Of a DNA stretch of 64,000 nucleotides, positions 8,441 through 15,851 are shown piece after piece. Position 1 is the stretch's first letter; each line of letters starts with the position of its first letter. Position numbers and translations under genes: made by a program. This DNA comes from an uncultured Prevotellaceae bacterium (lineage in GTDB: Bacteria > Bacteroidota > Bacteroidia > Bacteroidales > Muribaculaceae): NCBI GenBank assembly GCA_900316835.1, contig ONEL01000011.1:1-64000 (forward strand), given 5' to 3'. The notes under the pieces were generated by a model. The model did no database searches. It saw only the letters and a list, made by a program, of their open reading frames with translations, and was not told the origin of the DNA.

Positions 8441-9544
8441 TTAGTCGCTATAATTATGGTCAACTATTATATCCAGATGTACTCCAGGCACTAAAGGCTG
8501 AATGTCACTGATGAGCTGGCTGACTAAGGCCTTCTCATCGTGGACGGCAAAGTCAGGGACAACATCAACGGAAATTGTATTCTCCTTTTCTGAATAATAG
8601 AAGCCATGAACCTGAACAATATCCTTGCGCGAGTGAAGAGCCTGCAAGACCTTCGTCTGCAACTCTGCCCGCTTGTTGTCGCCTGTTGCAATGGCATAGA
8701 TACCAACGGTCAGAATGATACCGTGACGCGCTAACATCTGCATGGTAATCTTGCGAGTGAGTCCGTGGATTTCGTGAGCCGACATCGTGTCATAAACGTT
8801 GATGTGCAGCGAGCCTATCTTCATATCCGGGCCATAATTGTGGAGTATCAGATCATAAACTCCATGCACTCCCTCAAATTCAGAGACCTCCTTCTTGATT
8901 TGATTGGTGAGCTCAACGGGAATACTGGTGCCTAACAGTTCGTTGACAGGCGAGGACAGCATTTCGATACCGGCCTTGATGATGACAATGGAAATGAGAA
9001 CACCGAGAATACCATCGAGCGAAATGCCCCACAACAGCATAACACCAGCCGAGACAAGCGTAGTCAGGGTTATAATGGCATCAAACAAGGCATCTGCTCC
9101 TGAGGCTATCAGCGCATCACTGTTCAATTGCACGCCCTTGTTCTTGACATACCTGCCCAGCACCAGTTTCACGATAATGGCTACAACAATGACGATGAGT
9201 GTAGTATGGGTGTATTCCGGTTGTGTCGGATTGAGAATCTTCTTTGCTGACTCGAAGAGTGAGGTGACACCCGCCGACAAAACGATGACGGCTATGATGA
9301 TAGCACTGAAATACTCTATGCGCCCATGACCGAAGGGATGCTTCCTGTCGGCTGGGCGTTGTGACAGTTTAGTGCCGACAATGGTGATGACGCTCGACAA
9401 CGCATCGCTGAGATTATTAACCGCATCCATCACAATAGCGACAGAATTTGCCAGAAGGCCTACTGCCGCCTTGAAACCTGCCAGAAAGACATTGGCAACT
9501 ATGCCTATCCAACTAGTCCGAATGATTTGAGAATTACGATTCAT
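8441..9544 (-). CDS. Cation diffusion facilitator family exporter
   Basis: A 367-residue inner-membrane protein. Six hydrophobic segments occupy residues about 12 to 205, with the metal-site pattern MDAVNNLSDALSS in helix 2 and SGADALFDAIITL in helix 5. The cytosolic C-terminal part (about 210 to 290) is the ferredoxin-like ZT dimer domain (HGVYDLILHNYGPDMKIGSL). A second similar segment (about 300 to 365) gives a longer tail than in short CDF proteins. It probably exports Mn, Zn or Fe in exchange for protons. It is a single-gene cargo between two separator relics. Confidence 0.9.
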   Translation of the reverse strand: MNRNSQIIRTSWIGIVANVFLAGFKAAVGLLANSVAIVMDAVNNLSDALSSVITIVGTKLSQRPADRKHPFGHGRIEYFSAIIIAVIVLSAGVTSLFESAKKILNPTQPEYTHTTLIVIVVAIIVKLVLGRYVKNKGVQLNSDALIASGADALFDAIITLTTLVSAGVMLLWGISLDGILGVLISIVIIKAGIEMLSSPVNELLGTSIPVELTNQIKKEVSEFEGVHGVYDLILHNYGPDMKIGSLHINVYDTMSAHEIHGLTRKITMQMLARHGIILTVGIYAIATGDNKRAELQTKVLQALHSRKDIVQVHGFYYSEKENTISVDVVPDFAVHDEKALVSQLISDIQPLVPGVHLDIIVDHNYSD

Positions 9545-9570
9545 GTAAATTCCGATTTATAGTGATTATT

Positions 9571-9632
9571 ATTCTACTTGCGTTTGTTTCTGGGAGATTT
9601 ATTATTCATCGGCCGTTGGTAATAATCTTATG
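9571..9632 (-). repeat. Basic-tail relic (copy 3)
   Basis: Immediately after the stop of the type-A ORF, in another frame, the minus strand reads A-stop-DYYQRPMNNKSPRNKRK-stop. The stop replaces the Gln of the intact copy at 271-480. The same Gln-to-stop change is present at the copies near 14740 and 21930, which suggests these three descend from one damaged ancestor. Confidence 0.7.
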
Positions 9633-9905
9633 CTAGTCTCCCTCATTGCAAGCGCGCAGTGTCATGGCGATGTTCACGTGCTCCACGTTGTTCGCTCCCT
9701 GCTCCACGCTCTCCACCAGGTGGAGTTGCGAGAGAATCACCTTCCAGTTCTTGAATATCTGTTGCTCGGTGGTGCTTGAGGCATTGGCGAGCAAGTCAGT
9801 GATGTTCTGAAGGAGAGAGCCGACGGTCTCCGGCGAGATCGACTCCTTCTCCGTCTCCACACGGAATGCGGAGATAAGGTTAGTTAGTTGTGTTGTGTCA
9901 ATCAT
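9633..9905 (-). CDS. Small repeated ORF, type A (complete)
   Basis: A 90-residue acidic helical protein starting MIDTTQLTNLISAFRVETEK. It is the intact version of the decayed copy at 14746-15017 and the fragment at 21950-22050. Near 9650 its frame diverges from the tail, so the ancestral product was probably longer, ending in the basic tail. It has a near-perfect Bacteroidetes promoter (9931-9961), so it is probably transcribed. The function is unknown. The Ser-Pro-Glu-Thr-Val-Gly-Ser-Leu-Leu-Gln motif in the middle is the best conserved part. The sequence reminds me of small proteins in Bacteroidales mobile elements, but I cannot name one. Confidence 0.65.
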   Translation of the reverse strand: MIDTTQLTNLISAFRVETEKESISPETVGSLLQNITDLLANASSTTEQQIFKNWKVILSQLHLVESVEQGANNVEHVNIAMTLRACNEGD

Positions 9906-9908
9906 AAT

Positions 9909-9937
9909 ACTTTTGCGTTAGGTTGCAACGCAAAAGT
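9909..9937. promoter_or_regulatory. Inverted repeat spanning the -7 box of the type-A ORF
   Basis: Arms ACTTTTGCGTT (9909-9919) and AACGCAAAAGT (9927-9937) are perfectly complementary, with a 7-base loop. One arm contains most of the -7 box. The decayed copy at 15024-15055 has different arms that are also perfectly complementary, so the pairing itself seems to be kept. It could be an operator or a 5'-end RNA hairpin. Confidence 0.6.
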
Positions 9938-9961
9938 AGAAAGAGAAAAAGTTTTGACAAA
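9931..9961 (-). promoter_or_regulatory. Promoter of the type-A small ORF
   Basis: On the minus strand TTTG (9961-9958), exactly 19 bases, then TACTTTTG (9938-9931): a full match to the Bacteroidetes TTTG-N19-TAnnTTTG promoter. The start codon is 26 bases beyond the -7 box. Confidence 0.75.
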
Positions 9962-9967
9962 AGACAA

Positions 9968-9994
9968 GAAAAACTCACCGAGAAGGTGAGTTTT
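9968..9994 (-). terminator. Intrinsic terminator of the lipoprotein gene at 10018-10953
   Basis: On the minus strand AAAACTCACC, a 5-base loop, GGTGAGTTTT: a perfect 10-bp stem with a T-rich end, 24 bases past the stop codon. It lies just upstream of the type-A promoter. Confidence 0.8.
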
Positions 9995-10017
9995 GGTATC
10001 CATGTATATTACATAAT

Positions 10018-10953
10018 TCACTTCATGCGTTCAAGGCTTTGTATAATAATTAATGTTGAGCGAGAAACATCTTCAGAAGTAAATGATTGTCCTCCAGCAA
10101 CACCAGGAAGTCCCGAAAAACCTGTATAATTATATAATAATGTTGCTTCTTCGTCATTGAGCTGTTCGTCATAATGATATGCGATAAAAGCTCCCAAGAG
10201 ATATGGAAAACGCATTGTATAATAATCATAAACTCCTTCGTCTGCAGTAGCGATATTGTCTATCTTTTTGAAAATCTCACTTGAAAGAACTGAAAGTTGT
10301 TCTTTGTTGAGTGCATTAAAATCCACTGCAGTCATCAGGAAAAGTGTAAGACCATTTAAATGCAAAATATTTTCAAATGTGTTTTTATTATAATCTTCAT
10401 AACTTAAACCAGCAGTAGTATTTACAGGTTTTGATTTTGGGTAATCAAGTTCACAATAAAGGTTGAGTAATTCTGTTGCACCTGTGAGTCGTTGCATCAG
10501 CTCTTGATAACAGTTGGCAAGCGTCATTGTAAAGACACTTTCATATAATACATTATACAAATCATAAACACCATTATAGGGATGCATAAAACATGTGAGA
10601 GCTAGATTGCGTGTTGACATAGCATACAGCTTATCTTCAGGCACATCACAAAGTGCCAATAATTCATTCATTGTACCAGCCTCAGCTTTGTGTTGTTCCC
10701 AATAATAATAATCTCCACCTTTGCCTTTTAAACCACTATCTTCAACTACTCGTGTTGTCCACATTTTGCGACCAAATGATCTCTCATAAGGAGCCATAAG
10801 AGGTGTTTCACGAAATGGATTTTCGCGTTCAATATTTATCCATGTGCGAGTAACAGGTTCAACTGGATTGTTTGGCTCATCTTTTTTATCGTCACCACAA
10901 GATGATAAAATAATTAACACAAAGAAAATAAAAAGTTGAATGTTTAGTCTCAT
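10018..10953 (-). CDS. Surface lipoprotein, unknown function
   Basis: A 311-residue lipoprotein. The signal ends in the lipobox ILSSC at residue 19, and the following GDDKKDE is acidic, as in Bacteroidetes surface-export signals. The mature part is mostly helical and rich in Tyr, Leu and Asn, with segments such as RNLALTCFMHPYNGVYDLYN and LLYNYTGFSGLPGV. I see no enzyme motif and do not recognise the family. It is a one-gene unit with a strong promoter (10979-11008) and a terminator (9968-9994), as expected of a self-contained cargo gene. Confidence 0.8.
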   Translation of the reverse strand: MRLNIQLFIFFVLIILSSCGDDKKDEPNNPVEPVTRTWINIERENPFRETPLMAPYERSFGRKMWTTRVVEDSGLKGKGGDYYYWEQHKAEAGTMNELLALCDVPEDKLYAMSTRNLALTCFMHPYNGVYDLYNVLYESVFTMTLANCYQELMQRLTGATELLNLYCELDYPKSKPVNTTAGLSYEDYNKNTFENILHLNGLTLFLMTAVDFNALNKEQLSVLSSEIFKKIDNIATADEGVYDYYTMRFPYLLGAFIAYHYDEQLNDEEATLLYNYTGFSGLPGVAGGQSFTSEDVSRSTLIIIQSLERMK

Positions 10954-10978
10954 AATCTATACGGCTTTAATTATGCAC

Positions 10979-11008
10979 CAAAATTACAACAAAAGTTGTA
11001 ATTATCAA
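10979..11008 (-). promoter_or_regulatory. Promoter of the lipoprotein gene, within a type-C right border
   Basis: TTG (11008-11006), 19 bases, TAATTTTG (10986-10979) on the minus strand. A TTACAAC/GTTGTAA palindrome fills the spacer. The same promoter, with the same spacing and a related palindrome, follows the type-C relic at 19821-19850. Confidence 0.75.
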
Positions 11009-11009
11009 T

Positions 11010-11183
11010 GATTCATGCTGAAAGTTTTCTTGCTCAAAGCCGAACTAATCAGGCCACAGAACTGCCATCCCAAGTTCTCCTCATAGAACTTTTTGATATT
11101 CATTACTGAGGCGTAGTATTTGGTGCTGAACCACTTACGCTGTTGTTTTTTTGCTCGCCAATCGCTTGAAGCCTTAAAAGATG
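11010..11183 (-). repeat. Separator unit: left border plus type-C small-ORF relic
   Basis: Starting 16 bases after the YhcG stop, the left border reads CATCTTTTAAGGCTTCAAGC on the minus strand (11183-11158 region). Then follows the type-C 3' part KQQRKWFSTKYYASVMNIKK, FYEENLGWQFCGLISS and a short end. Copies lie at about 17880-17990 and 19851-20010. It is probably a fragment without its own start. Confidence 0.7.
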
Positions 11184-11198
11184 TGAGATATTTCTGAA

Positions 11199-12218
11199 TT
11201 ATTCTACATCTGAATTTGCGAAAAGTTCTCTGATTCGTTGTTGAAGCAGTTTTTTATCTGGCAAGCAAAGTTGATACTCGGCAACCATTGTCGGAGACAA
11301 AGAACGACTAAGTGCATACTCAACCACTTCGTTGTCTTTGTCTTTGCATAAGAGAACGCCTATGCTTGGGTTCTCCTTGGGTTTCTTCACATCTCTGTCA
11401 AGAGCTTCGAGGTAAAAATTGAGCTGGCCGAGATGCTCAGGCTTGAAACTTTCCATCTTCAACTCAAATGCAACAAGACATTGAAGTTCACGATGAAAGA
11501 ACAACAAATCTACACGAAAGTCACTATTCCCAACTTGTAGTTTGTATTCTTGATCCATAAAGATAAAGTCCTTACCAAGTTCCAATATCATTTTTTTCAT
11601 GTTGTTAACGAGTGCTCGGCGAAAATCATTTTCATGATTATATTCTCTTCCTCCAATAAACTCAAGAACATATTGGTCACGGAACACTTGTCCAGCGGAT
11701 GGTGCAATTTGTCGCACCATTGGTGAGAGTTTTGGCTCACCAATCATTGTGCGCTCAAACAGTGCGGAGTCAATCTGACGTGTGAGCTCACGTTTTGACC
11801 ATCGCTCTTGAATGCATAACCTCAAATAGAACTCGCGCTCCTCTGCCGACTTGACTCGGCTCATTATCAGCAAATTATTAGTCCATGAAATTTGTCTCAC
11901 CAGTGGTGAGAGAATTTCGCTGGTATTGGGATATGTCTCAAAGAATTGTTTCATACGCCAAAGATTTTTATCCGAAAAACCCTTGATATCAGGCGCATTC
12001 TTCGCAATGAAATTAGCTAATTGCGCAACTACTGAATCCCCCCATTCAGCATTTGCCAGTTTTTCATGTAAAAGCTTGCCAACTTGCCAATAAAGGTCAA
12101 TCATAGCTGTATTAGCAACCTTAATGACATTAGTGCGGGCTTTGTTTATCATAGTAATTACTTCAGAAAATTGCTCTGACAACTCATTGCTTTCTATTAG
12201 AATCTCATGTTTCACCAT
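11199..12218 (-). CDS. YhcG-family PDDEXK nuclease (DUF1016)
   Basis: A 339-residue protein. Residues 1 to 150 are the helical DUF1016 N-terminal domain (ARTNVIKVANTAMIDLYWQVGKLL pattern). Residues about 190 to 320 hold the PDDEXK-type core: SDFRVDLLFFHRELQCLVAF, then ELKMESFKPEHLGQLNFYLE, giving the Asp, Glu and Lys expected for Mg-dependent cleavage. YhcG proteins are thought to act on DNA, sometimes with restriction systems. It is a single gene here. A second, clearly diverged member lies at 16720-17808. Its start region has a -7 box TAACTTTG at 12255-12262. Confidence 0.88.
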   Translation of the reverse strand: MVKHEILIESNELSEQFSEVITMINKARTNVIKVANTAMIDLYWQVGKLLHEKLANAEWGDSVVAQLANFIAKNAPDIKGFSDKNLWRMKQFFETYPNTSEILSPLVRQISWTNNLLIMSRVKSAEEREFYLRLCIQERWSKRELTRQIDSALFERTMIGEPKLSPMVRQIAPSAGQVFRDQYVLEFIGGREYNHENDFRRALVNNMKKMILELGKDFIFMDQEYKLQVGNSDFRVDLLFFHRELQCLVAFELKMESFKPEHLGQLNFYLEALDRDVKKPKENPSIGVLLCKDKDNEVVEYALSRSLSPTMVAEYQLCLPDKKLLQQRIRELFANSDVE

Positions 12219-12430
12219 ATCAATAATTTGGTAAGGATTGTAATTTTACTGCTACAAAGTTAGATAAAAATCTCGATATATAAGCCAGTCGAGATAAAAA
12301 AGCAGAGCAAGTTGCCCCTGAAGTTACCATTATTTGCAGAAATCAAGGCCGACACACGCTCAATCCTAATCTTTCAGTGCTCTTACGTCACTATTAATTC
12401 ATATATTTGAGGTGAGAATAATTTTAAATT

Positions 12431-13700
12431 TTGTTTAATCCTCAAAATTATAGGCTTATGAGAGCAGTATGTGGCCTTGATGTGCACAAAGATAGTGTAT
12501 TTCTGTGTATCTTGTGCGAAACGGGCGAGATTGTTGAGAGAGTTTTCGGAGTTTTAACATTTCAGCTGCGTGACATGCGCCGCCTTATGCAGTCCTATGA
12601 AGTGAGTGAGGTGACGATGGAGAGCACGTCGGTTTACTGGATTCCAATATGGCGCGTGCTTGAGCCGTACTTCCATCTGCGTCTGGTCAACCCATACTTC
12701 ATAAAGCAGATGCCGGGTCGCAAGAGCGACGTCAAGGATGCGCAGTGGATAGCTGAGTGTACCTGCAAGGACCTAATCCGTGGCAGTTTCGTCCCTCCAG
12801 AGATTATCCAGCAGTTGCTCCAGTACGACCGACGCATCTTCGACCTCGATGCCGAGATTGTACGCAAACTCTCCAAGCTTGACGCGGTGATGCAGCGTTG
12901 CAACCTGCGTCTGAGCAACTACGTGTCCAACACCGACACGAAGAGTTACAAGCAGGTCGTAGAGTGCCTGTGTGGGGGCACCACTGACCCCGAGCAGCTG
13001 ATAAAACGAATCCACGGGCGCATCATCAACAAGCACGGACGAGAAACCATCCTGGCAGCACTGACGGGAGTAGTCTCTGACGCGGAAAAGGACGTGATGC
13101 GCCAGCTCAGGCAGGAGCTTGAGATGGCAGAGAGCCATAAGCAGGAATGCCACAAGAAGATGGTTGAGATATGCCAGACACACTTTCGCGAACAGTTCAA
13201 GAGGCTGATGACCATACCTGGCATCAAGGAACGCGCCGCCACATCATTGATCGCAGAGATTGGAGTCGATATGACCAAATTCCAGACTGCGGCGCACCTT
13301 GCATCATGGAGCGGCCTGAGGCCTCGCAATGACGAGTCAAACAGGAAAGTGAAGTCACGCAGAATCACCCACGGCAACGTGTTCCTGCGCAAGACACTCA
13401 TCGAGTGCGCTTGGGGGGCAAGCCGCACGCAGGGATGCTTCTTCAGCTGGTTCTCATACTATCAGACCCAAGTCCGCAGAAAAAACAAAATGAAAGTACT
13501 TGTCGCCGTGGCGCGCAAGCTGCTCATCGCAGTGTGGCACGTGCTACACGACCAGACCGACTACAAGGACTTCGACCCGGATCGCGAACGTCGTATATCG
13601 AACGGCGTATAGTGATATACCCGTCCATGGAAAGGCTATTAACTTTGTGGTGGCCATGACCCCGTTCGCAAATTAACCGACAACATGGACGGCGATGAAA
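12431..13700 (+). mobile_element. IS110-family insertion sequence (ends not resolved)
   Basis: The transposase gene plus adjacent non-coding DNA. The coding part is markedly more GC-rich than the flanks. Members of this family usually lack clear terminal inverted repeats and target duplications, so I cannot fix the ends; plausible limits are between 12300 and 12430 on the left and between 13690 and 13860 on the right. It landed between a YhcG gene and a tail relic (13881-13913). Confidence 0.7.
12458..13612 (+). CDS. IS110-family transposase (DEDD recombinase)
   Basis: From the ATG at 12458 this is 384 residues. The N-terminal RuvC-like DEDD domain has D in GLDVHKDSV, E in TMESTSVYW, and KSDVKDAQWIAE for the last two Asp. 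A coiled segment (about 140 to 250) precedes the C-terminal Transposase_20 domain with the helix-hairpin-helix MTIPGIKERAATSLIAEIG and ASWSGLRPRNDES. A conserved Ser in SGLRP is the nucleophile known for the family. I preferred this ATG to an upstream TTG because homologues begin near GLDVHK. The gene is intact and on the opposite strand to its neighbours. Confidence 0.93.
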   Translation: MRAVCGLDVHKDSVFLCILCETGEIVERVFGVLTFQLRDMRRLMQSYEVSEVTMESTSVYWIPIWRVLEPYFHLRLVNPYFIKQMPGRKSDVKDAQWIAECTCKDLIRGSFVPPEIIQQLLQYDRRIFDLDAEIVRKLSKLDAVMQRCNLRLSNYVSNTDTKSYKQVVECLCGGTTDPEQLIKRIHGRIINKHGRETILAALTGVVSDAEKDVMRQLRQELEMAESHKQECHKKMVEICQTHFREQFKRLMTIPGIKERAATSLIAEIGVDMTKFQTAAHLASWSGLRPRNDESNRKVKSRRITHGNVFLRKTLIECAWGASRTQGCFFSWFSYYQTQVRRKNKMKVLVAVARKLLIAVWHVLHDQTDYKDFDPDRERRISNGV

Positions 13701-13860
13701 ACCAGTCTATAGCTTAGAGCTCGAAGAGGAAAGTACCAATTTTTTATTAAACGTTACATGCTGCGAGACAGAGTCGCAACGTGAAAGCTGTTGTGCGCAA
13801 AAGTGTCGAAAAACGACGATTTTGAGCTAGAACGGGACAATTTGCTTTTCTTTTATAGAG
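13613..13860 (+). ncRNA. Possible bridge-RNA region downstream of the IS110 transposase
   Basis: About 250 bases of non-coding DNA follow the transposase. CCGTCCATG (13621-13629) and CATGGACGG (13684-13692) can pair, enclosing a 54-base loop, and further T-rich and A-rich stretches follow. IS110 relatives encode a bridge RNA in a non-coding end, on the downstream side in the IS1111 group. Whether this segment is that RNA is inference from position, length and the hairpin. Confidence 0.35.
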
Positions 13861-13880
13861 GAAAGTTAGTGATTATTTTA

Positions 13881-13913
13881 CTACTTTCGTTTATTCTTCG
13901 ATGATTTATTATT
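13881..13913 (-). repeat. Basic-tail relic (copy 4)
   Basis: Eleven codons on the minus strand read NNKSSKNKRK and a stop. It sits just outside the right side of the IS element, which suggests that the insertion went into or beside a separator unit. Confidence 0.6.
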
Positions 13914-14019
13914 CTAGTTTTTTTTCGTGCGTGAGCATTTTATTAAAAAACAAATTTATTTGTGTTTTTCCAAGGTACATCCTAATTAATCTAAACGCAT
14001 TCAGTTGACGAGCCTTTAT

Positions 14020-14118
14020 GCCCACGCTGTGCACCGTCTATTGTGAGTGACATTGCCATAAGTTAAGCGGTTGATTTACTGTAACAGCAAAACCAACCGC
14101 TTGTGCCTATAAAAGACG
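14020..14118 (-). repeat. Separator unit: left-border hairpin and type-D ORF start
   Basis: On the minus strand CGTCTTTTATAGGC (from 14118) leads into a hairpin with arms at 14090-14102 and 14065-14077. After 5 bases comes ATG and MAMSLTIDGAQRG, near-identical to the copy at 20371-20467. The ORF then loses similarity. Confidence 0.7.
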
Positions 14119-14127
14119 TTGCCTTAT

Positions 14128-14619
14128 TTAAAATTCAATTCCCACATTAAAAGTAAGAGCGTTAGTGTTTACACCGCCATCTTGAAGTTTTTGCAACTTG
14201 TAACCGAAACCAAAGTTCATTGCCTTGACAAACCTAACTGGAACTCTAATGCCAACAGTAGGAGCAAAATAGAATCCATCTACTTCGCCTGCCGCGTAGC
14301 CAATTTTAACATCAGCATATGGCTTGATGCTTCTGCCATGCAAGGGTAGATCCAAACGTACATCAGCATAGATAGGAACCAATGCCGCAGCCAGATCGCG
14401 AACATATTCCAAGCTCACACCGGCACCGACGAAGAACAAATCGTCCAGTTGATATCCATGTGTTGTTGAAAGTGTGAAACGGTCAAAGTCTTCGCTAACT
14501 TCGCCTACACCTAGCGTATAACTAAGGTCAGTAAATCCACGATAACATTTAGCATCTTGCGCAAATGCGGTTGTTGCAACCAAAGCGGACACAACGAGTG
14601 TAAATATTAATTTCTTCAT
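14128..14619 (-). CDS. Small outer-membrane beta-barrel protein
   Basis: A 163-residue protein with a signal peptide (cleavage after AFA, residue 20). The mature part shows alternating aromatic strands and ends in LTFNVGIEF, the usual barrel-assembly signal with a terminal Phe. Segments such as LFFVGAGVSLEYVRDLAAAL and VKIGYAAGEVDGFYFAPTVG are typical eight-strand porin-like strands. Its role is unknown. A -7 box (14666-14673) next to a tail relic probably drives it, and the left-border hairpin follows its stop by 9 bases. Confidence 0.82.
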   Translation of the reverse strand: MKKLIFTLVVSALVATTAFAQDAKCYRGFTDLSYTLGVGEVSEDFDRFTLSTTHGYQLDDLFFVGAGVSLEYVRDLAAALVPIYADVRLDLPLHGRSIKPYADVKIGYAAGEVDGFYFAPTVGIRVPVRFVKAMNFGFGYKLQKLQDGGVNTNALTFNVGIEF

Positions 14620-14665
14620 AGCAAAATAATAAATTTTAATTTATGATTCATTTATTTTTCGACCG

Positions 14666-14673
14666 CAAAGGTA
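14666..14673 (-). promoter_or_regulatory. -7 box (TACCTTTG) after a right-border tail
   Basis: Lies 12 bases past the end of tail copy 5 and 46 bases before the start codon of the barrel gene. No TTG at -33, as in the other tail-linked boxes. Confidence 0.4.
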
Positions 14674-14685
14674 GTGAAATTCTCG

Positions 14686-14745
14686 CTACTTGCGTTTATT
14701 CTTCGGGGATTTATTGTTCATCAGCCTTTGATAGTCATCCTATGC
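14686..14745 (-). repeat. Basic-tail relic (copy 5)
   Basis: Minus strand: A-stop-DDYQRLMNNKSPKNKRK-stop. It follows the decayed type-A ORF in another frame and carries the same Gln-to-stop change as copies 3 and 6. Confidence 0.7.
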
Positions 14746-15017
14746 CTGTTTTCCTCTTTGCAAGCGCGCAGTGTCATGGCGATGTTCACTTGCTCCACGT
14801 TGTCCGCTCCCTGCTCCACGCTCTCCACCAGGTGGAGTTGCGAGAGAATCGCCTTCTAGTTCTCGAATATCTGTTGCTCGGTGCTGCTTGACGCATTAGC
14901 GAGCAAGTCAGTGATGTTCTGAAGGAGTGAGCCGACGGTCTCCGGCGAGATACTTTCTTTCTCTGTCTCGACACGGAACGCCGAAATAAGCGAGGTGAGT
15001 TGGTTTACGTCAATCAT
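14746..15017 (-). pseudogene. Small repeated ORF, type A (nonsense-mutated)
   Basis: From ATG at 15017 the frame reads MIDVNQLTSLISAFRVETEK and continues closely parallel to the intact copy at 9633-9905. A TAG at 14858-14856 replaces the Trp codon (residue 54) of the intact copy. After the stop the similarity continues to LRACKEE. The promoter and its inverted repeat are still intact, so decay is recent or the 5' part alone is retained. Confidence 0.75.
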
Positions 15018-15023
15018 AAAAAA

Positions 15024-15076
15024 TGTAGTTTTGCGATTTCTTGTGCAAAACTACATTGATTGAGCGGTGGAGCAAA
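15024..15076 (-). promoter_or_regulatory. Promoter and inverted repeat of the decayed type-A ORF
   Basis: TTTG (15076-15073), 19 bases, TAGTTTTG (15053-15046) on the minus strand. Arms TGTAGTTTTGC and GCAAAACTACA (15024-15055) form a perfect 11-bp inverted repeat that includes the -7 box. The arm sequences differ from those at 9909-9937 while remaining complementary. Confidence 0.7.
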
Positions 15077-15081
15077 AGACA

Positions 15082-15107
15082 CAAAAAAAGCCCACCAAAG
15101 TAGGCTT
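15082..15107 (-). terminator. Intrinsic terminator of the ABC exporter operon
   Basis: Minus strand AAGCCTAC, 4-base loop, GTGGGCTT, then a run of T. It lies 13 bases past the permease stop codon. Confidence 0.85.
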
Positions 15108-15119
15108 AACTATCTTTGA

Positions 15120-15851
15120 TTATACTAATGTTGCGTTCCTTCGAAAAACAATATATGATAATGCCCATGCAATTAGAGTGAAGATTAAATAGACATAGTT
15201 GTATGCGATTAAAACATCTTGATTCTTGGAATGTAGAGTATAGAAGAACAAAGCAACAGAAATGCCCACTATACATAAGAAAGTTTTAATAAAAGGGAAT
15301 TTCCGCCAATATGCGCTACCAATCATAAAACATGATTGAACAGCTAAGAAAAACAAGAATACACTATTTTCACTTTTCGCAAACTCAATGAGTTGTTCTG
15401 TAACCGATATGTTCTCCATACTTTTTGTGGATTCCACAGAGAAGTGAAGAATAGCAATAAGTAGTTTTACCGATAATTCAGATAACAACAAAAATATAAC
15501 TGGGAATAACAAAACATAAACAAACCATTCTACAATATACTTCTCAAACTTGGTGGTTGGGAAGCATACATAGGCTATTCTCGTTCTTCGATTTCTTAAC
15601 TCCCGAAACATGATGCTTGCGCTTAAGCAGCCAAATACAAACAACAAGAAAATGCTTATTTGCATTATCTCGTCGGCATAATTAAGATTAGATTGAGGTC
15701 GCGATAGGACGGGAATAATTGCAAATATCAAGTACGAAAGCAACATTGCCGCAAACATCAATGCGGCATAATACAGCAATCGTCTGGCATTTTCATGAAG
15801 AAACTTCCTGAATGCCATAAATAAATGATTGATTTTATTTTGTGAGTTCAT
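15120..15851 (-). CDS. ABC-2-type membrane subunit
   Basis: A 243-residue integral membrane protein with six hydrophobic segments (about 25 to 47, 66 to 85, 110 to 130, 160 to 180, 190 to 208, 216 to 236). The pattern SIMFRELRNRRTRIAYVCFP followed by TTKFEKYIVEWFVY is common in Bacteroidetes ABC permeases of the small exporter type. Its first codons overlap the end of the ATPase gene by 17 bases, so the two are translationally coupled. Substrate is unknown; relatives handle peptides or antibiotics. Confidence 0.8.
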   Translation of the reverse strand: MNSQNKINHLFMAFRKFLHENARRLLYYAALMFAAMLLSYLIFAIIPVLSRPQSNLNYADEIMQISIFLLFVFGCLSASIMFRELRNRRTRIAYVCFPTTKFEKYIVEWFVYVLLFPVIFLLLSELSVKLLIAILHFSVESTKSMENISVTEQLIEFAKSENSVFLFFLAVQSCFMIGSAYWRKFPFIKTFLCIVGISVALFFYTLHSKNQDVLIAYNYVYLIFTLIAWALSYIVFRRNATLV

